Source: a bacterium | GTDB taxonomy: Bacteria; UBA9089; UBA9088; JAGUXG01 | DNA length: 14,730 nt | Assembly (NCBI GenBank): GCA_030018505.1 | Contig: JASEHO010000027.1 | Location: 1 to 14,730 of the forward strand | Reading direction: 5' to 3' | Shown: piece by piece, positions 1 through 7,911 of the stretch | Position numbering within the stretch: position 1 is the stretch's first letter | Layout of the letters: each line of letters begins with the position of its first letter | Notes under the pieces: model-generated | Databases searched by the model: none | Told to the model about the DNA's origin: nothing | Seen by the model: the letters and a program-made list of their open reading frames with translations, nothing else | Program-made: the position numbers and the translations under genes

Positions 1-36
1 TGAAATTCTTTTTTACCTGGTTGTTGCTTTGCTTTT

Positions 37-54
37 AGATGGGTAAATAGTTAC
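37..54 (+). repeat. End-shared 18-mer, left copy
   Basis: AGATGGGTAAATAGTTAC matches the copy at 14712-14729 at 16 of 18 positions, in the same orientation. The first 91 bases of the window otherwise hold only the region after the stop of the leftmost gene. Confidence 0.65.
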
Positions 55-91
55 AAATTCTTTACTTTCTGCTCTGGTGCTCCTTTTTCCT

Positions 92-2248
92 TCATTGTGC
101 TTCACTTTTCGTAGTTATAATAAGAGATAATAGGTATTTAGCCTCTTGGTTTTCTGGTGAAATCTCAAGCAAAGAATTCAGTTCCAAAATAGCCTTCTCA
201 TACTCCTTCCTTTGATAATATACCATAGCCAGGTTTTTTCTCATCATGGTATCCTTTGGGTCTAAATCAATCACTTTTTTACACTCCTTGATAAATTTTT
301 CTATATCAGCCTTTTCATAATAGAGTTGAGCAAGCATTCTGTGGATTTGAGGAGACTTGGGGTTTATCTTGGCTAAATCAGAAAAGCACGAGATACCTTT
401 ATTTCTATCTCCCAAAGTCAGAAAGATCCTTTTTAGGTTTTCAATGCAGTCCTCTCTCCAGGGCTGAATCTCCAATGCCTTTTTGAATGAATTTATAGCC
501 TCATCATATAACCCCTTTCCAAGGCTATAATTTCCAAGATTTATCCAGGTATCAATAAAATATGGACTGAGCTTAATTGCATTTTTATATGCAGAAACAA
601 CCTCTTTCTTTCTATCTACTCCAAATATCGCCTCCTCTCTTTGGTAAGCAACACCAAGGATATTGTAAAAGTTGGACTCATCAGGGATATTCTTGTTTGC
701 TTGTTTCAAAACTTCAATTGCATCTTTATAGTAAGCAGGGTTAGAAGATGCCAGATCAATATATAAACCAGCTAACCCTCCGTAGTATGTCCTTTCATAA
801 GGGTTGAATGCCAATGCCTTTTTATAAGAAGTTATCGCGACATCACCCCTTTTTCCTTCAGCCGCATAATATGCTTTATCAGCAAGATAGAAGGGGATGG
901 CCTGAATTAAAAGAAGGGTTCCCAAAAAGATAGTGGTGCTGGCAAAGATTAATTTTTTATAAGGCTTATTAAGGGGAATGGAGAAAGATCTCTTTGTAGA
1001 AGACAGATCCATTATACCCAGGAGAGAGAAGAATAAGGATGTAATTACAATCTCAGCAAAGCTAAATTGGTTCTGGATGAGATAGGCAAAAGCCGCAGAT
1101 AATGGACCAAGGAGAAGCAGTCTTTCTTTTTCTTTTGCCTTCCAAATGATAATAAACAGATAGAGAATTAGAGTAATATAGATTATAAGCCCAACCAATC
1201 CCTTTGTTATGACCACATCAAGAATCTCATTATGCACCCTGTCAACACCCGTAGCTTGACCTCTGACCATATATTCAAGCGGTGCATATCTTGGCCAGAT
1301 AAAATGAAGTGTCTCTGGGCCTATTCCAAATAATGGATAATCTCTTATCATTTTTGCTGCTCCTTTCCACATCATAACCCTTTGACCAGCTGAACCTCCT
1401 AAAGGTTGCAAAGCAAAGGTCTCTTCTAATTTTGCTTCTTTCTTTTCTTGAGGGAAAAACTCCCCAAACCTTCCCATAATAGCAGTCTTTCCATAAAAAT
1501 TAGAAGCAATAAATATAAGAAGAAAAGCTGAAAGGGTAGGGGCTATATTTTTTAATATCTTCTTCTGTGAAAAGAGACAAATAAGACCTATGGCAAAAAA
1601 GAAAGCCAGGATTCCGGCTCTTGTTCTGGTGAATAATAGACCGCAGAATATGAGAATAGAACTTGAGATGTAAAGCCATCTTTTTGTCTTGCTCTTTTCT
1701 TTGATGGCCATAGAAAGGGCAAGCGGAGAGGTCATAGCCAGATATGCGGCTAAAAATACTGGGTTACCAAAGATAGCAGAGACCCTATCTCCAAAGTCAT
1801 ACCAGCCTATAGGGTCCTTGCCAAAAGCCTGGCAAATTCCATAGATACTTGAGCCACAACCTGCAAGGATAATCGCATTTATTATCAAAGATGTGTTGGC
1901 GACAAGATTTACTATAGAAAGATAGAGGATAAGATAGGTAATGTTGGTAATGAGCCCCTGGTATCTCATGTATGTTCCATAAAGGCTTATAGGACGATGT
2001 ATAGAAAGAAGCGTGGAGATAACTCCTGAGATAAAGAAAAAAAGAAGGATGAGACCAACCCTTCCTATAGAGAGGTTTGTTTTAGAAGAGATTGCCTTTT
2101 TTGTCCAGAGAATGAGAATAGCCAGGACCAGAAGATTCATAAAAAGAAGCTTTGATAGATCAGTCTTACTATTGATACTTAGGTCATACCAGAATGGCAG
2201 GATCAAGAGAAGAACAGATAAAATGATCTCACAGGGGCTATATTTCAT
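92..2248 (-). CDS. O-antigen ligase/polymerase-like membrane protein with C-terminal TPRs
   Basis: A 718-residue multi-pass membrane protein of the Wzy_C/O-antigen ligase (WaaL, PglL) superfamily. Members transfer or polymerise lipid-linked glycans on the periplasmic face of the inner membrane; the substrate here cannot be read from sequence. About the first 460 residues are hydrophobic helices broken by loops. Family-like marks are RYQGLI, DPIGWYDFGDRV followed by FGNPVF, FTRTRAG, GIGPETLHF, and DRVHNEILD near residue 338, whose His lies in the large periplasmic loop typical of the family. NQFSF follows. From about residue 455 to the end come tetratricopeptide repeats (for example AINSFKKALEIQP and ECKKVIDLDP), presumably extracytoplasmic. 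The start overlaps the stop of the upstream paralogue by 4 bases (ATGA), so the pair is probably translationally coupled; no good Shine-Dalgarno precedes the ATG. Family assignment is firm; ligase versus polymerase is open. Confidence 0.88.
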   Translation of the reverse strand: MKYSPCEIILSVLLLILPFWYDLSINSKTDLSKLLFMNLLVLAILILWTKKAISSKTNLSIGRVGLILLFFFISGVISTLLSIHRPISLYGTYMRYQGLITNITYLILYLSIVNLVANTSLIINAIILAGCGSSIYGICQAFGKDPIGWYDFGDRVSAIFGNPVFLAAYLAMTSPLALSMAIKEKSKTKRWLYISSSILIFCGLLFTRTRAGILAFFFAIGLICLFSQKKILKNIAPTLSAFLLIFIASNFYGKTAIMGRFGEFFPQEKKEAKLEETFALQPLGGSAGQRVMMWKGAAKMIRDYPLFGIGPETLHFIWPRYAPLEYMVRGQATGVDRVHNEILDVVITKGLVGLIIYITLILYLFIIIWKAKEKERLLLLGPLSAAFAYLIQNQFSFAEIVITSLFFSLLGIMDLSSTKRSFSIPLNKPYKKLIFASTTIFLGTLLLIQAIPFYLADKAYYAAEGKRGDVAITSYKKALAFNPYERTYYGGLAGLYIDLASSNPAYYKDAIEVLKQANKNIPDESNFYNILGVAYQREEAIFGVDRKKEVVSAYKNAIKLSPYFIDTWINLGNYSLGKGLYDEAINSFKKALEIQPWREDCIENLKRIFLTLGDRNKGISCFSDLAKINPKSPQIHRMLAQLYYEKADIEKFIKECKKVIDLDPKDTMMRKNLAMVYYQRKEYEKAILELNSLLEISPENQEAKYLLSLIITTKSEAQ

Positions 2249-5043
2249 TTGGAAAGCACAGAGAACATTTGTTGTGCCTGAGCATCTGTTGGATCAAGCT
2301 CCAAAACATGCTGAAAGCTATTCCTTGCCTCGGAAAACGAACCCATTCTATAGTAACAAAGGCCAAGGTTTTTGTGGGCATTTATCTCTCTTGGGTCAAG
2401 TTTTATGACCTCCTGGCTTGCTCTTATGCCTGAGGCATAGTCATTCTTTTTGTGATAGTATATCCAGGCTAATAGGTTATAAGCCTTTACTTTTGACTCA
2501 TTATCTTGAGCAAATGTTGCCAGACGGGTTAGAAATTCTATTGCCTTGTCCATTTCATTTTGAGCCATCCAAATATTAATAAGCCTATCTAAAGCCATTG
2601 AATATGCAGGTACAGGCATTATTTCTACTGCCTCTGCAAACTCTTCGGCTGCTAAATCCTGCTTTCCCTGGGAGAGATAGACGATGCCAAGGTTTGTATG
2701 AATGTCGGAAATGAATGGATTGAGCTGAATAGCTCTTTTGTAATAAACTTCAGCCTTATTAAGGTCTCCGTTCATAAAGTGTGCCATACCGAGGGTAAAA
2801 TAGGCTGTGTTGCTTCTATTTGCTGTAAGGGCAAGAAGTGTTTTAGCTCCCTCCATTGCCTCTTTAGTAGAATTTTCTCTATTCTGTGGGTTTGAAATGG
2901 CATTGTTTATGTATGCTCGGTTAAGCTCCTCCCAATATCTAACTTCTCTTTTGTTTAGAGATATAGCCTTTTTATATTCAGAAAAGGTTTTGTCCCACTC
3001 GCCTCGGCTTGAAAAGATTGTGCCATTTTTGTAATAAAGGTCAGCAAGGTATGGTTTGATGGCACACATACTAAGGAATATTACTAAAAAGATGGTTAAG
3101 CCATAGATTGAAAAAGAGAATGCCTGATCTTTCTTTATTGGAATCTCAAGGGTAGTAAGTTGTCCTATTTCCTTTACGGCTATTCCCATAAGCATCCAAT
3201 AAAGGGCGGCAATAGGTGTATTTCCAAAGCTAAATTGGTTCTGGATAAGATAGGCAAGCCAACCTGTGTATATGCCCAATATCAGCAATCTCCTTTCTTT
3301 GTCTGCTTTTCTGTATCCCTTATAGCAGAAGATAGAGAAGGCTATAATCAACCAAAAATAAATGGCAAGCCCAATAATCCCGCGTGAGGTTATGGTGTCA
3401 AATATCTCGTTATGGAGCCTATCTTCCATCTCTATTAATCCTCCCATCTTTTTTGTATATACCTTAGCCAAATATTCAGCAAAGACAAGCCCCATTGTAT
3501 CTGGTCCAATCCCTATGCCCAATATATCGCCTATTTTATCTCGCATCTTTTCTAACCCACTTTTTCCCTCTTGATTATTTAGATGTCTTACCCCCTTTAA
3601 GGGTATAGAGTAGTCTGGAATTATTTTACATCCTGTTGTCCACATCCACATTCTCCAGCCTGTAGACCCTCCGAGTTTATCCCTTGCTTTTTGAATAATA
3701 CCTTTTTTTACAGGGGTATCTTCTTTTGATCTCGCATTGGTTGGTCTCTCTTTTGCCTCAATGTTGATTTCTGATACCTCAGGCTTATAAATATCAATAA
3801 ACCTGTTGACAGAAGAGGTTTGTGGATTGATACTAAAGCCTATTGTTACCAAAATAAGAATGGTTCCAATGGCTATAGATATTGTTTTGAAGATAGGCTC
3901 TTTCTTTTCTCTTATGGCACCGATTATAATATGGGAGAAGAAGGTTAAACCAAGCAGAAGACCACCTACAGATAGAGCTATTTTATTATGTGCCAAAGGA
4001 TAACGAGAGCTCAAATATATAAGGAATAAGAAAGGAAGAGCAAGAAGAGCATAATAAATTAGGGCAAAGATTGGACCATAAAGCATGATGATAAATATAA
4101 AGGTTGAAATTCCAAGCCCAACAAAGGTTGCGCGGGTATTTGTACAAGAAAAAGAGATATAAACAAAAATAACAGTCAAACCATAAAGAACAAGAATAAG
4201 AGGTTTTGTATAAGAACTTCTCTCTTTTTTACCATCTTTTTTTTCGAAAAATGCTACGAACATACCCAGACAGATAAATATAGCCATAGAGAAATAAGCA
4301 GAGACAAAGACCGGGTTTCCAAATGTAGATATTATTCTAAACTGTTGAAAACTCTCCCATTTTAGAGGATCTTTTCCAAGAACTTGAATCACACCATAAA
4401 CAGAAGCGATTGCTGAAATGATTAAGATAGCAACAAGCAACCAATAGACCAACCTCTCTTTAGAAGCAAAATTTAAAATAGCATAAAACGCAACAAAATA
4501 AGAACATAGAACAAGGAGTCCTTCATACCTTTTGTATGTTCCCACGAGGCTCATATATGGGCAGATAGAGAGGACAGTTGAAAGAAGAGTTACAATAAAC
4601 CAGGCTGTGATGGGATAGAGGATAATCTTTGGTGGCAGAGCAATCTTACATTCGCCTTGATACGCAATCCTTATTATCCAGCAAGCAGCAATGACTATGG
4701 TTATAAGATAGACAGGCGTTACTTTGCTTATGTCAAAACAGCTATATAAATGAATATCGAAGTATAGCGGCGGGACAAAAACAAGAAGAATAAGATACGA
4801 GATAATTAGTGCCTTGGTGAAAGGCTCAAACCTTATCCCAAAGATATAAGCAAAGATAGAAAAGACTCCGGCTATGGCAACCCACGAACCAAGATAATAT
4901 GGAGCAATCTTAGTAAAATCTGTCCATTGAGAGATAAGGTTGTAGTAATAGAAGGGAATGAATACGAGCCCAAGAAGCAAAAAGCTCATAACCCAAATTG
5001 TCCTTGTCTCTATCTTTAGGTCCAAATCTTTAATCTTTGCCAT
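2245..5043 (-). CDS. Large O-antigen ligase/polymerase-like membrane protein with C-terminal TPRs
   Basis: A 932-residue paralogue of the following gene, in the same Wzy_C/O-antigen ligase superfamily. Matching landmarks occur in the same order: RYEGLL, DPLKWESF then FGNPVF, TNTRATF, GIGIGPDTMG, DRLHNEIFD near residue 540, NQFSFGN, a last membrane segment, then TPRs from about residue 665 to the C-terminus (AEVYYKRAIQLNPFISDIHTNLG, shortened here to its core KRAIQLNP, and SFQHVLELDP). It is about 210 residues longer than its partner. Extra membrane segments and a long charged loop (about residues 430-525) precede the conserved GIGPD region. The sequence before the ATG has no Shine-Dalgarno and contains a dispersed repeat (5064-5104). 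It is the first gene of a two-gene unit and may read through from xerD. The role is inferred to be periplasmic glycan polymerisation or ligation; the acceptor is unknown. Confidence 0.87.
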   Translation of the reverse strand: MAKIKDLDLKIETRTIWVMSFLLLGLVFIPFYYYNLISQWTDFTKIAPYYLGSWVAIAGVFSIFAYIFGIRFEPFTKALIISYLILLVFVPPLYFDIHLYSCFDISKVTPVYLITIVIAACWIIRIAYQGECKIALPPKIILYPITAWFIVTLLSTVLSICPYMSLVGTYKRYEGLLVLCSYFVAFYAILNFASKERLVYWLLVAILIISAIASVYGVIQVLGKDPLKWESFQQFRIISTFGNPVFVSAYFSMAIFICLGMFVAFFEKKDGKKERSSYTKPLILVLYGLTVIFVYISFSCTNTRATFVGLGISTFIFIIMLYGPIFALIYYALLALPFLFLIYLSSRYPLAHNKIALSVGGLLLGLTFFSHIIIGAIREKKEPIFKTISIAIGTILILVTIGFSINPQTSSVNRFIDIYKPEVSEINIEAKERPTNARSKEDTPVKKGIIQKARDKLGGSTGWRMWMWTTGCKIIPDYSIPLKGVRHLNNQEGKSGLEKMRDKIGDILGIGIGPDTMGLVFAEYLAKVYTKKMGGLIEMEDRLHNEIFDTITSRGIIGLAIYFWLIIAFSIFCYKGYRKADKERRLLILGIYTGWLAYLIQNQFSFGNTPIAALYWMLMGIAVKEIGQLTTLEIPIKKDQAFSFSIYGLTIFLVIFLSMCAIKPYLADLYYKNGTIFSSRGEWDKTFSEYKKAISLNKREVRYWEELNRAYINNAISNPQNRENSTKEAMEGAKTLLALTANRSNTAYFTLGMAHFMNGDLNKAEVYYKRAIQLNPFISDIHTNLGIVYLSQGKQDLAAEEFAEAVEIMPVPAYSMALDRLINIWMAQNEMDKAIEFLTRLATFAQDNESKVKAYNLLAWIYYHKKNDYASGIRASQEVIKLDPREINAHKNLGLCYYRMGSFSEARNSFQHVLELDPTDAQAQQMFSVLSK

Positions 5044-5063
5044 TTTTTGTATTAGTTATCGGC

Positions 5064-5104
5064 ATTCAGCTGTCAGCTTTCAGTTTTTCTGACTGCTGAC
5101 TGCT
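5064..5104 (-). repeat. CAG/CTG-type imperfect inverted repeat between xerD and the polymerase pair
   Basis: On the minus strand this reads CAGTCAGCAGTCAG, then AAAAA, then CTGAAAGCTGACAGCTG. The two halves can pair as TCAG/CTGA next to the A5 loop and TCAGC/GCTGA further out. It begins about five bases after the xerD stop codon and ends about 20 bases before the next start. No T-run follows, so it is not a classic terminator. It looks like a dispersed intergenic repeat. A similar short core, GCAGTTAGCAG, lies at the end of the GT9 gene (14286-14296). Confidence 0.6.
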
Positions 5105-5109
5105 ATTTC

Positions 5110-5991
5110 TCATGCCCTTGGATGAAACTTTAGGTGCATGGTTTTTAACCTTTTATCGTCTAAATGTGTATAGATTTGGGTAGTGCTTATGTCTGAATGG
5201 CCCAACATCTTCTGAAGAACCCTTAGGTCCACATCCCTGTTTAGAAGATGGGTAGCAAAGGAGTGGCGAAGGGTGTGTGGAGAAAGTTTTTTTCTTATGC
5301 CAACCAATACAGCGTATCTTTTTATCATTTTCCAGACAGACTGACGGGAGAGAGTTCCTCCTCGCCAGTTAAGAAAAAGGCTATTTGTCTCATAATTTGC
5401 CAGCTTTGGTCTTATTTCATTTACATATTTTTCAAGAAAACAAGAGGCAATTTTTCCTATAGGAACTACTCTTTCTTTTTCTCCCTTTCCAAAGATCCGA
5501 ATGAACCCTGCAGAAAAATGGAGATCAGAAAGGTTTAGCCCAACAGCCTCTGATACTCGCATCCCTGTAGCATAGAGTGTTTCTAATATAGCTTTATCTC
5601 TAATGCCAAGTGCAGATTGAATGTCTGGGATAGAAAGAAGCTTATCTACTTCCTCATATACAAGAAAAGACGGCAACCGCATCTCTTTTTTGGGTGATTG
5701 AATAGTCTTTATTGGGTTAATCAGGATTATATCTTCTTGCATGAGAAAACGGAAGAATGCCTTGAGGCTTGCCATTTTTCTTAAGATACTACTTGAAGAA
5801 AGAAGCCTTTGTTTCAAATATGACATATAATTGAGAAGCAAGATTGTATCTATTTTATTAAAAGATCTTCTCTTTTTTCTTAAAAAAGAATCAAATTGGG
5901 CTATATCTCTTTTATAGGCAACAACTGTATTCCTTGACAAACCTCTTTCTATGCTTAAATATTGAATAAATTGGTTTAATTCAAGAACCAT
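5110..5991 (-). CDS. xerD: Tyrosine recombinase of the XerC/XerD type
   Basis: A 293-residue site-specific tyrosine recombinase. Xer proteins resolve chromosome dimers at dif sites. The N-terminal SAM-like DNA-binding domain spans about residues 3-95 (IERGLSRNTVVAYKRDI). The catalytic domain carries the full set of active residues: Arg145 in ATGMRVSEAVGL, Lys169 in GKGEKERVVPIG, His239 and Arg242 in SPHTLRHSFATHLL, His265 in LGHSDIST, and nucleophile Tyr274 in TTQIYTHL. Length and order match chromosomal XerC/D rather than the longer phage integrases. A strong Shine-Dalgarno (AGGAGG, 6 bases before the ATG) fixes the start, which overlaps the end of the metallo-hydrolase gene by 16 bases. Lying downstream of parA, it fits a chromosome-maintenance cluster. 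The xerD symbol is by similarity; xerC cannot be excluded. Confidence 0.92.
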   Translation of the reverse strand: MVLELNQFIQYLSIERGLSRNTVVAYKRDIAQFDSFLRKKRRSFNKIDTILLLNYMSYLKQRLLSSSSILRKMASLKAFFRFLMQEDIILINPIKTIQSPKKEMRLPSFLVYEEVDKLLSIPDIQSALGIRDKAILETLYATGMRVSEAVGLNLSDLHFSAGFIRIFGKGEKERVVPIGKIASCFLEKYVNEIRPKLANYETNSLFLNWRGGTLSRQSVWKMIKRYAVLVGIRKKLSPHTLRHSFATHLLNRDVDLRVLQKMLGHSDISTTQIYTHLDDKRLKTMHLKFHPRA

Positions 5992-6587
5992 TTTAGTCCT
6001 CCTGTTACTTCTCCTATGGTGGTTTCAGGGCCGTGGCCAGGATAAAGTCTTATGTTTTCAGGAAATTGCAAAAGTTTTTTAATAGATTGGATGAGCATTT
6101 TACTATCTCCTCCAGGAAAATCAGTTCTTCCTACACCTTGTGCAAATATTGTATCTCCACAAAATATTTTATCCTCAAGAAGCAAGGATATAGAACCCCG
6201 TGTATGTCCTGGGGTAGAGATAACCTTCAATTTGATCTTGTCTGTTTCAATTATATCACCATCCATTAGCATTCTATCTGGTTTTTTCATGTCCCCTTCT
6301 TTTTCAAAAGAAAGATTTAACTTTGGGTCAGAAAGCATCGGCGCATCTTCTGAATGAATAAGTACTTTTGCTCCAGTTTTTCCTGCTATCTTATCATTTC
6401 CTGCTATATGGTCAATATGGCCATGCGTATTAACGATAAATTTAAGATTGAAGCCGTATCTTGCAATAACAGAAAGAATTTTACCGGGTTCTCCTCCTGG
6501 ATCTATCAGTATAGCCTCATTATCATTAAAAATAAGATATGAGTTCGTTTGCAACTGCCCAACTACTATTCTTTCAACTCCTATCAT
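5976..6587 (-). CDS. Metallo-beta-lactamase-fold hydrolase (glyoxalase II-like)
   Basis: A 203-residue cytoplasmic metallo-hydrolase of the glyoxalase-II/YcbL-like branch of the metallo-beta-lactamase fold. The metal-binding set is complete: His55-Gly-His57-Ile-Asp59-His60, His128 in STPGHTRGS, Asp145 in FCGDTIF, and His185 in LYPGHGPET. The segment GVGRTDFPGGD is typical of the short glyoxalase-II-like proteins. It lacks the C-terminal helical glutathione-binding domain of true glyoxalase II (about 250 residues), so the substrate is probably another thioester or is unknown. The start overlaps the preceding small gene by 14 bases, and the end overlaps xerD by 16, so co-transcription is likely. 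The ribosome site is weak (AGGG, 9 bases before ATG). Confidence 0.9.
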   Translation of the reverse strand: MIGVERIVVGQLQTNSYLIFNDNEAILIDPGGEPGKILSVIARYGFNLKFIVNTHGHIDHIAGNDKIAGKTGAKVLIHSEDAPMLSDPKLNLSFEKEGDMKKPDRMLMDGDIIETDKIKLKVISTPGHTRGSISLLLEDKIFCGDTIFAQGVGRTDFPGGDSKMLIQSIKKLLQFPENIRLYPGHGPETTIGEVTGGLKWFLN

Positions 6588-6927
6588 TTAATACAGCCCT
6601 ATTTACCCTAAGAGACAGTTCTCTTTCATCTGCTATCTCTTTTGTATCTATATCCAGCTTGCTCAGTAAATCAACGGCACACCTGATAATAGAGTTTTTT
6701 GTAATTCTCTCTTTTTTGTTTTGCGAAGACCGGTTTATCATAATCTTCTTTTCAAACTTATTGAGATAATCAAGTTGATTTGCTTTAAGCAGGATAGAAA
6801 GTTTAATCTCAAAAGTTCTGAACTTAGGAAGTTTAGAACCTTGTTTTTCTTTAATAATATCAAGATGTTCTGGCTTTGTTACCTCGAATAAGGCATCAAC
6901 ACCTTTTCCTAAAGCAGTCCCCTTCAT
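6574..6927 (-). CDS. ParA-linked small protein: ParB-like N-terminal motif plus ribbon-helix-helix-like domain
   Basis: A 117-residue basic protein encoded directly after parA with a 4-base ATGA overlap, the place where parB normally lies. Residues 6-14 read LGKGVDALF, close to the N-terminal box of Spo0J/ParB (LGKGINALF in B. subtilis). In Spo0J, the basic residue of that box stimulates ATP hydrolysis by Soj/ParA. The ParB/sulfiredoxin-like CTP-binding domain and helix-turn-helix are absent. Instead, residues about 39-90 look like a ribbon-helix-helix fold: a strand (FEIKLSILL), a helix (DYLNKFEKKIMI), a basic turn (NKKERITKN) and a second helix (SIIRCAVDLLSKL) of CopG/MetJ type. A linker of about 25 residues, SKLPKFRTF among them, coincides with a palindromic repeat. 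The inferred role is a DNA-binding partner or regulator of ParA, functionally like ParG or Omega. The motif is seen directly; the fold and function are inferred. Confidence 0.75.
   Translation of the reverse strand: MKGTALGKGVDALFEVTKPEHLDIIKEKQGSKLPKFRTFEIKLSILLKANQLDYLNKFEKKIMINRSSQNKKERITKNSIIRCAVDLLSKLDIDTKEIADERELSLRVNRAVLNDRS
6815..6839. repeat. Inverted repeat R1 (11-3-11) inside the ParA-partner gene
   Basis: The arms GTTCTGAACTT and AAGTTTAGAAC pair at 10 of 11 positions around the centre AGG. It shares its AAGTT/AACTT building blocks and 3-nt centre with R2 and R3, although the inner arms have the opposite polarity. It is read in frame as part of the linker around SKLPKFRTF. A shorter perfect palindrome, AAGTTC-T-GAACTT, sits at 6813-6825. 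Confidence 0.7.
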
Positions 6928-7685
6928 CTCTTTATTACCTCAAGAGCGAGTCTTTTATAATCAAGGCTACCATGCGAAGATGGTGCATAAACTGTTATTG
7001 GCAGGCCATGAGAAGGGGCTTCTGCTAACCTAATATTCCTTCTTATTATGGTTGATGTTACTTCATCTCTAAAATGAAGAGTAATCTTTTTTAGAGCCTC
7101 CTGAGCCAATTTTGTATTTTTGCTGAATAGGGTAGGGGTGATTGCTGTAATTTTAAGATTATGGTTTAATTTTTCTTTCACAATTTGAATAGTTTTAAGG
7201 AGTTTATCCATACCTTCAAGTGCAAAAAACTCTGTTTGTAAAGGAATAATAACCTCGTCTGCTGTAGTAAGACCATTCAAGGTAAGAAGCCCTAAAGAGG
7301 GTGGGCAATCAATAAGGATATAGTCATAAGCATCTTTTATTGGGAAAATCGCTTCTTTTAATACCCTTTCCCTACCAATCGTATTGACCAGTTCTATCTC
7401 TGCCCCAGAAAGGTTAATATGGGAAGGTGCTATCTTTAATCTTTTAATCGGAGTATTAAGGATTATAGAGGTAATATCCGTCTCCTCTCCAATTAAAACA
7501 TCATATATTGAACCGTTTAATTTATGGATGTTAATCCCCAGATGTATGGTTGCATTTGCTTGAGGGTCAAGGTCAATTATTAAGACAGAATATCCCTCTT
7601 CTGCTAAAGATGCCCCTAAATTAACACAGGTTGTTGTCTTTCCGCAACCACCTTTCTGATTAGCCAAAGCAATCGTTCTTCCCAT
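6924..7685 (-). CDS. parA: ParA/Soj-family chromosome-partitioning ATPase
   Basis: A 253-residue deviant-Walker ATPase of the ParA/Soj/MinD superfamily, which binds DNA non-specifically as an ATP dimer and positions partition complexes. It shows the deviant Walker A KGGCGKTTT (signature Lys11, Lys16), the Walker A' block LIIDLDPQAN (Asp40), the Walker B block DYILIDCPPSLG (Asp126), and PLQTEFFALEGM. The lack of an N-terminal helix-turn-helix domain puts it with the short chromosomal Soj type. The chosen start is the ATG before GRTIALANQKGG. An upstream in-frame TTG at 7757 would overlap rpsU and translate the palindromic repeat, so it was rejected. No clear Shine-Dalgarno precedes the chosen ATG. 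Inverted repeat R2 lies 17 bases upstream and could be an operator. The partner gene follows with a 4-base overlap. Confidence 0.95.
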   Translation of the reverse strand: MGRTIALANQKGGCGKTTTCVNLGASLAEEGYSVLIIDLDPQANATIHLGINIHKLNGSIYDVLIGEETDITSIILNTPIKRLKIAPSHINLSGAEIELVNTIGRERVLKEAIFPIKDAYDYILIDCPPSLGLLTLNGLTTADEVIIPLQTEFFALEGMDKLLKTIQIVKEKLNHNLKITAITPTLFSKNTKLAQEALKKITLHFRDEVTSTIIRRNIRLAEAPSHGLPITVYAPSSHGSLDYKRLALEVIKR

Positions 7686-7701
7686 TTCTGAAGTTCTAAA
7701 G

Positions 7702-7724
7702 TTTAGAAGTTTTGAACTTCTAAA
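7702..7724. repeat. Perfect inverted repeat R2 (10-3-10) between rpsU and parA
   Basis: The left arm TTTAGAAGTT (7702-7711) and right arm AACTTCTAAA (7715-7724) are perfect complements around the centre TTG. Further AAGTT units flank it on the left (7690-7701). The rpsU stop codon (7720-7722 on the minus strand) lies within the right arm, and the parA start is 17 bases beyond the left arm. It could be a dispersed palindrome or an operator of the par operon. With no following T-run it is a poor terminator. Confidence 0.8.
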
Positions 7725-7911
7725 ATAAGTCCCATCTTTTCTTCTTTTTGGCTTCAATGCTCTTTTTCTTTTTGGCCACAGATGGTTTGTTATAATAGGC
7801 TCTTTTTTTCATCTCCATAGGTATTCCAGCTTCTAAACATTTTCTTTTGAACCTTCTGAGAGCATTGTCAACAGACTCATTTTCTCTAATTTCAATCTTT
7901 GCCACGACCAT
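7720..7911 (-). CDS. rpsU: Small ribosomal subunit protein bS21
   Basis: A 63-residue very basic protein with the bS21 pattern: a short strand (AKIEIRENES), VDNALRRFKRKCLEAGIP, and a Lys/Arg-rich helical tail (KKKKSIEAKKKKRW). bS21 sits near the anti-Shine-Dalgarno region of 16S rRNA and assists initiation. Two starts are possible: ATG at 7911, three bases after GAGG, or an in-frame GTG at 7905 (giving AKIEIREN) with a better spacing of nine bases. Upstream, the 12-mer AAAAAGAGGTGA occurs twice. The gene lies between a HIT-family gene and parA; its stop codon is supplied by repeat R2. Confidence 0.93.
   Translation of the reverse strand: MVVAKIEIRENESVDNALRRFKRKCLEAGIPMEMKKRAYYNKPSVAKKKKSIEAKKKKRWDLF

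Noticed and set aside
2013..2408. A 131-codon plus-strand open frame across the junction of the two polymerase genes
   Set aside because: It lies opposite two well-supported genes, is rich in Arg and Lys as expected for antisense of membrane-protein codons, and has no recognisable pattern.
5110..5991. The tyrosine recombinase as a phage or island integrase
   Set aside because: Its length, intact XerC/D-like motifs, strong coupling to housekeeping genes and the absence of any phage or att-like features point to chromosomal Xer.
7702..7724. R2 as a rho-independent terminator of rpsU
   Set aside because: The stem is A-T rich and no T-run follows on the minus strand; parA starts 17 bases later, so read-through is more likely.
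7686..7757. An N-terminal extension of ParA by 24 residues from a TTG at 7757
   Set aside because: It overlaps rpsU, translates the palindromic repeat R2 and has no family similarity; the ATG at 7685 begins exactly at the conserved ParA N-terminus.
6574..7757. Canonical parS sites near parA
   Set aside because: No match to TGTTTCACGTGAAACA or a close variant was seen here by eye; only the unrelated AAGTT/AACTT repeats occur.
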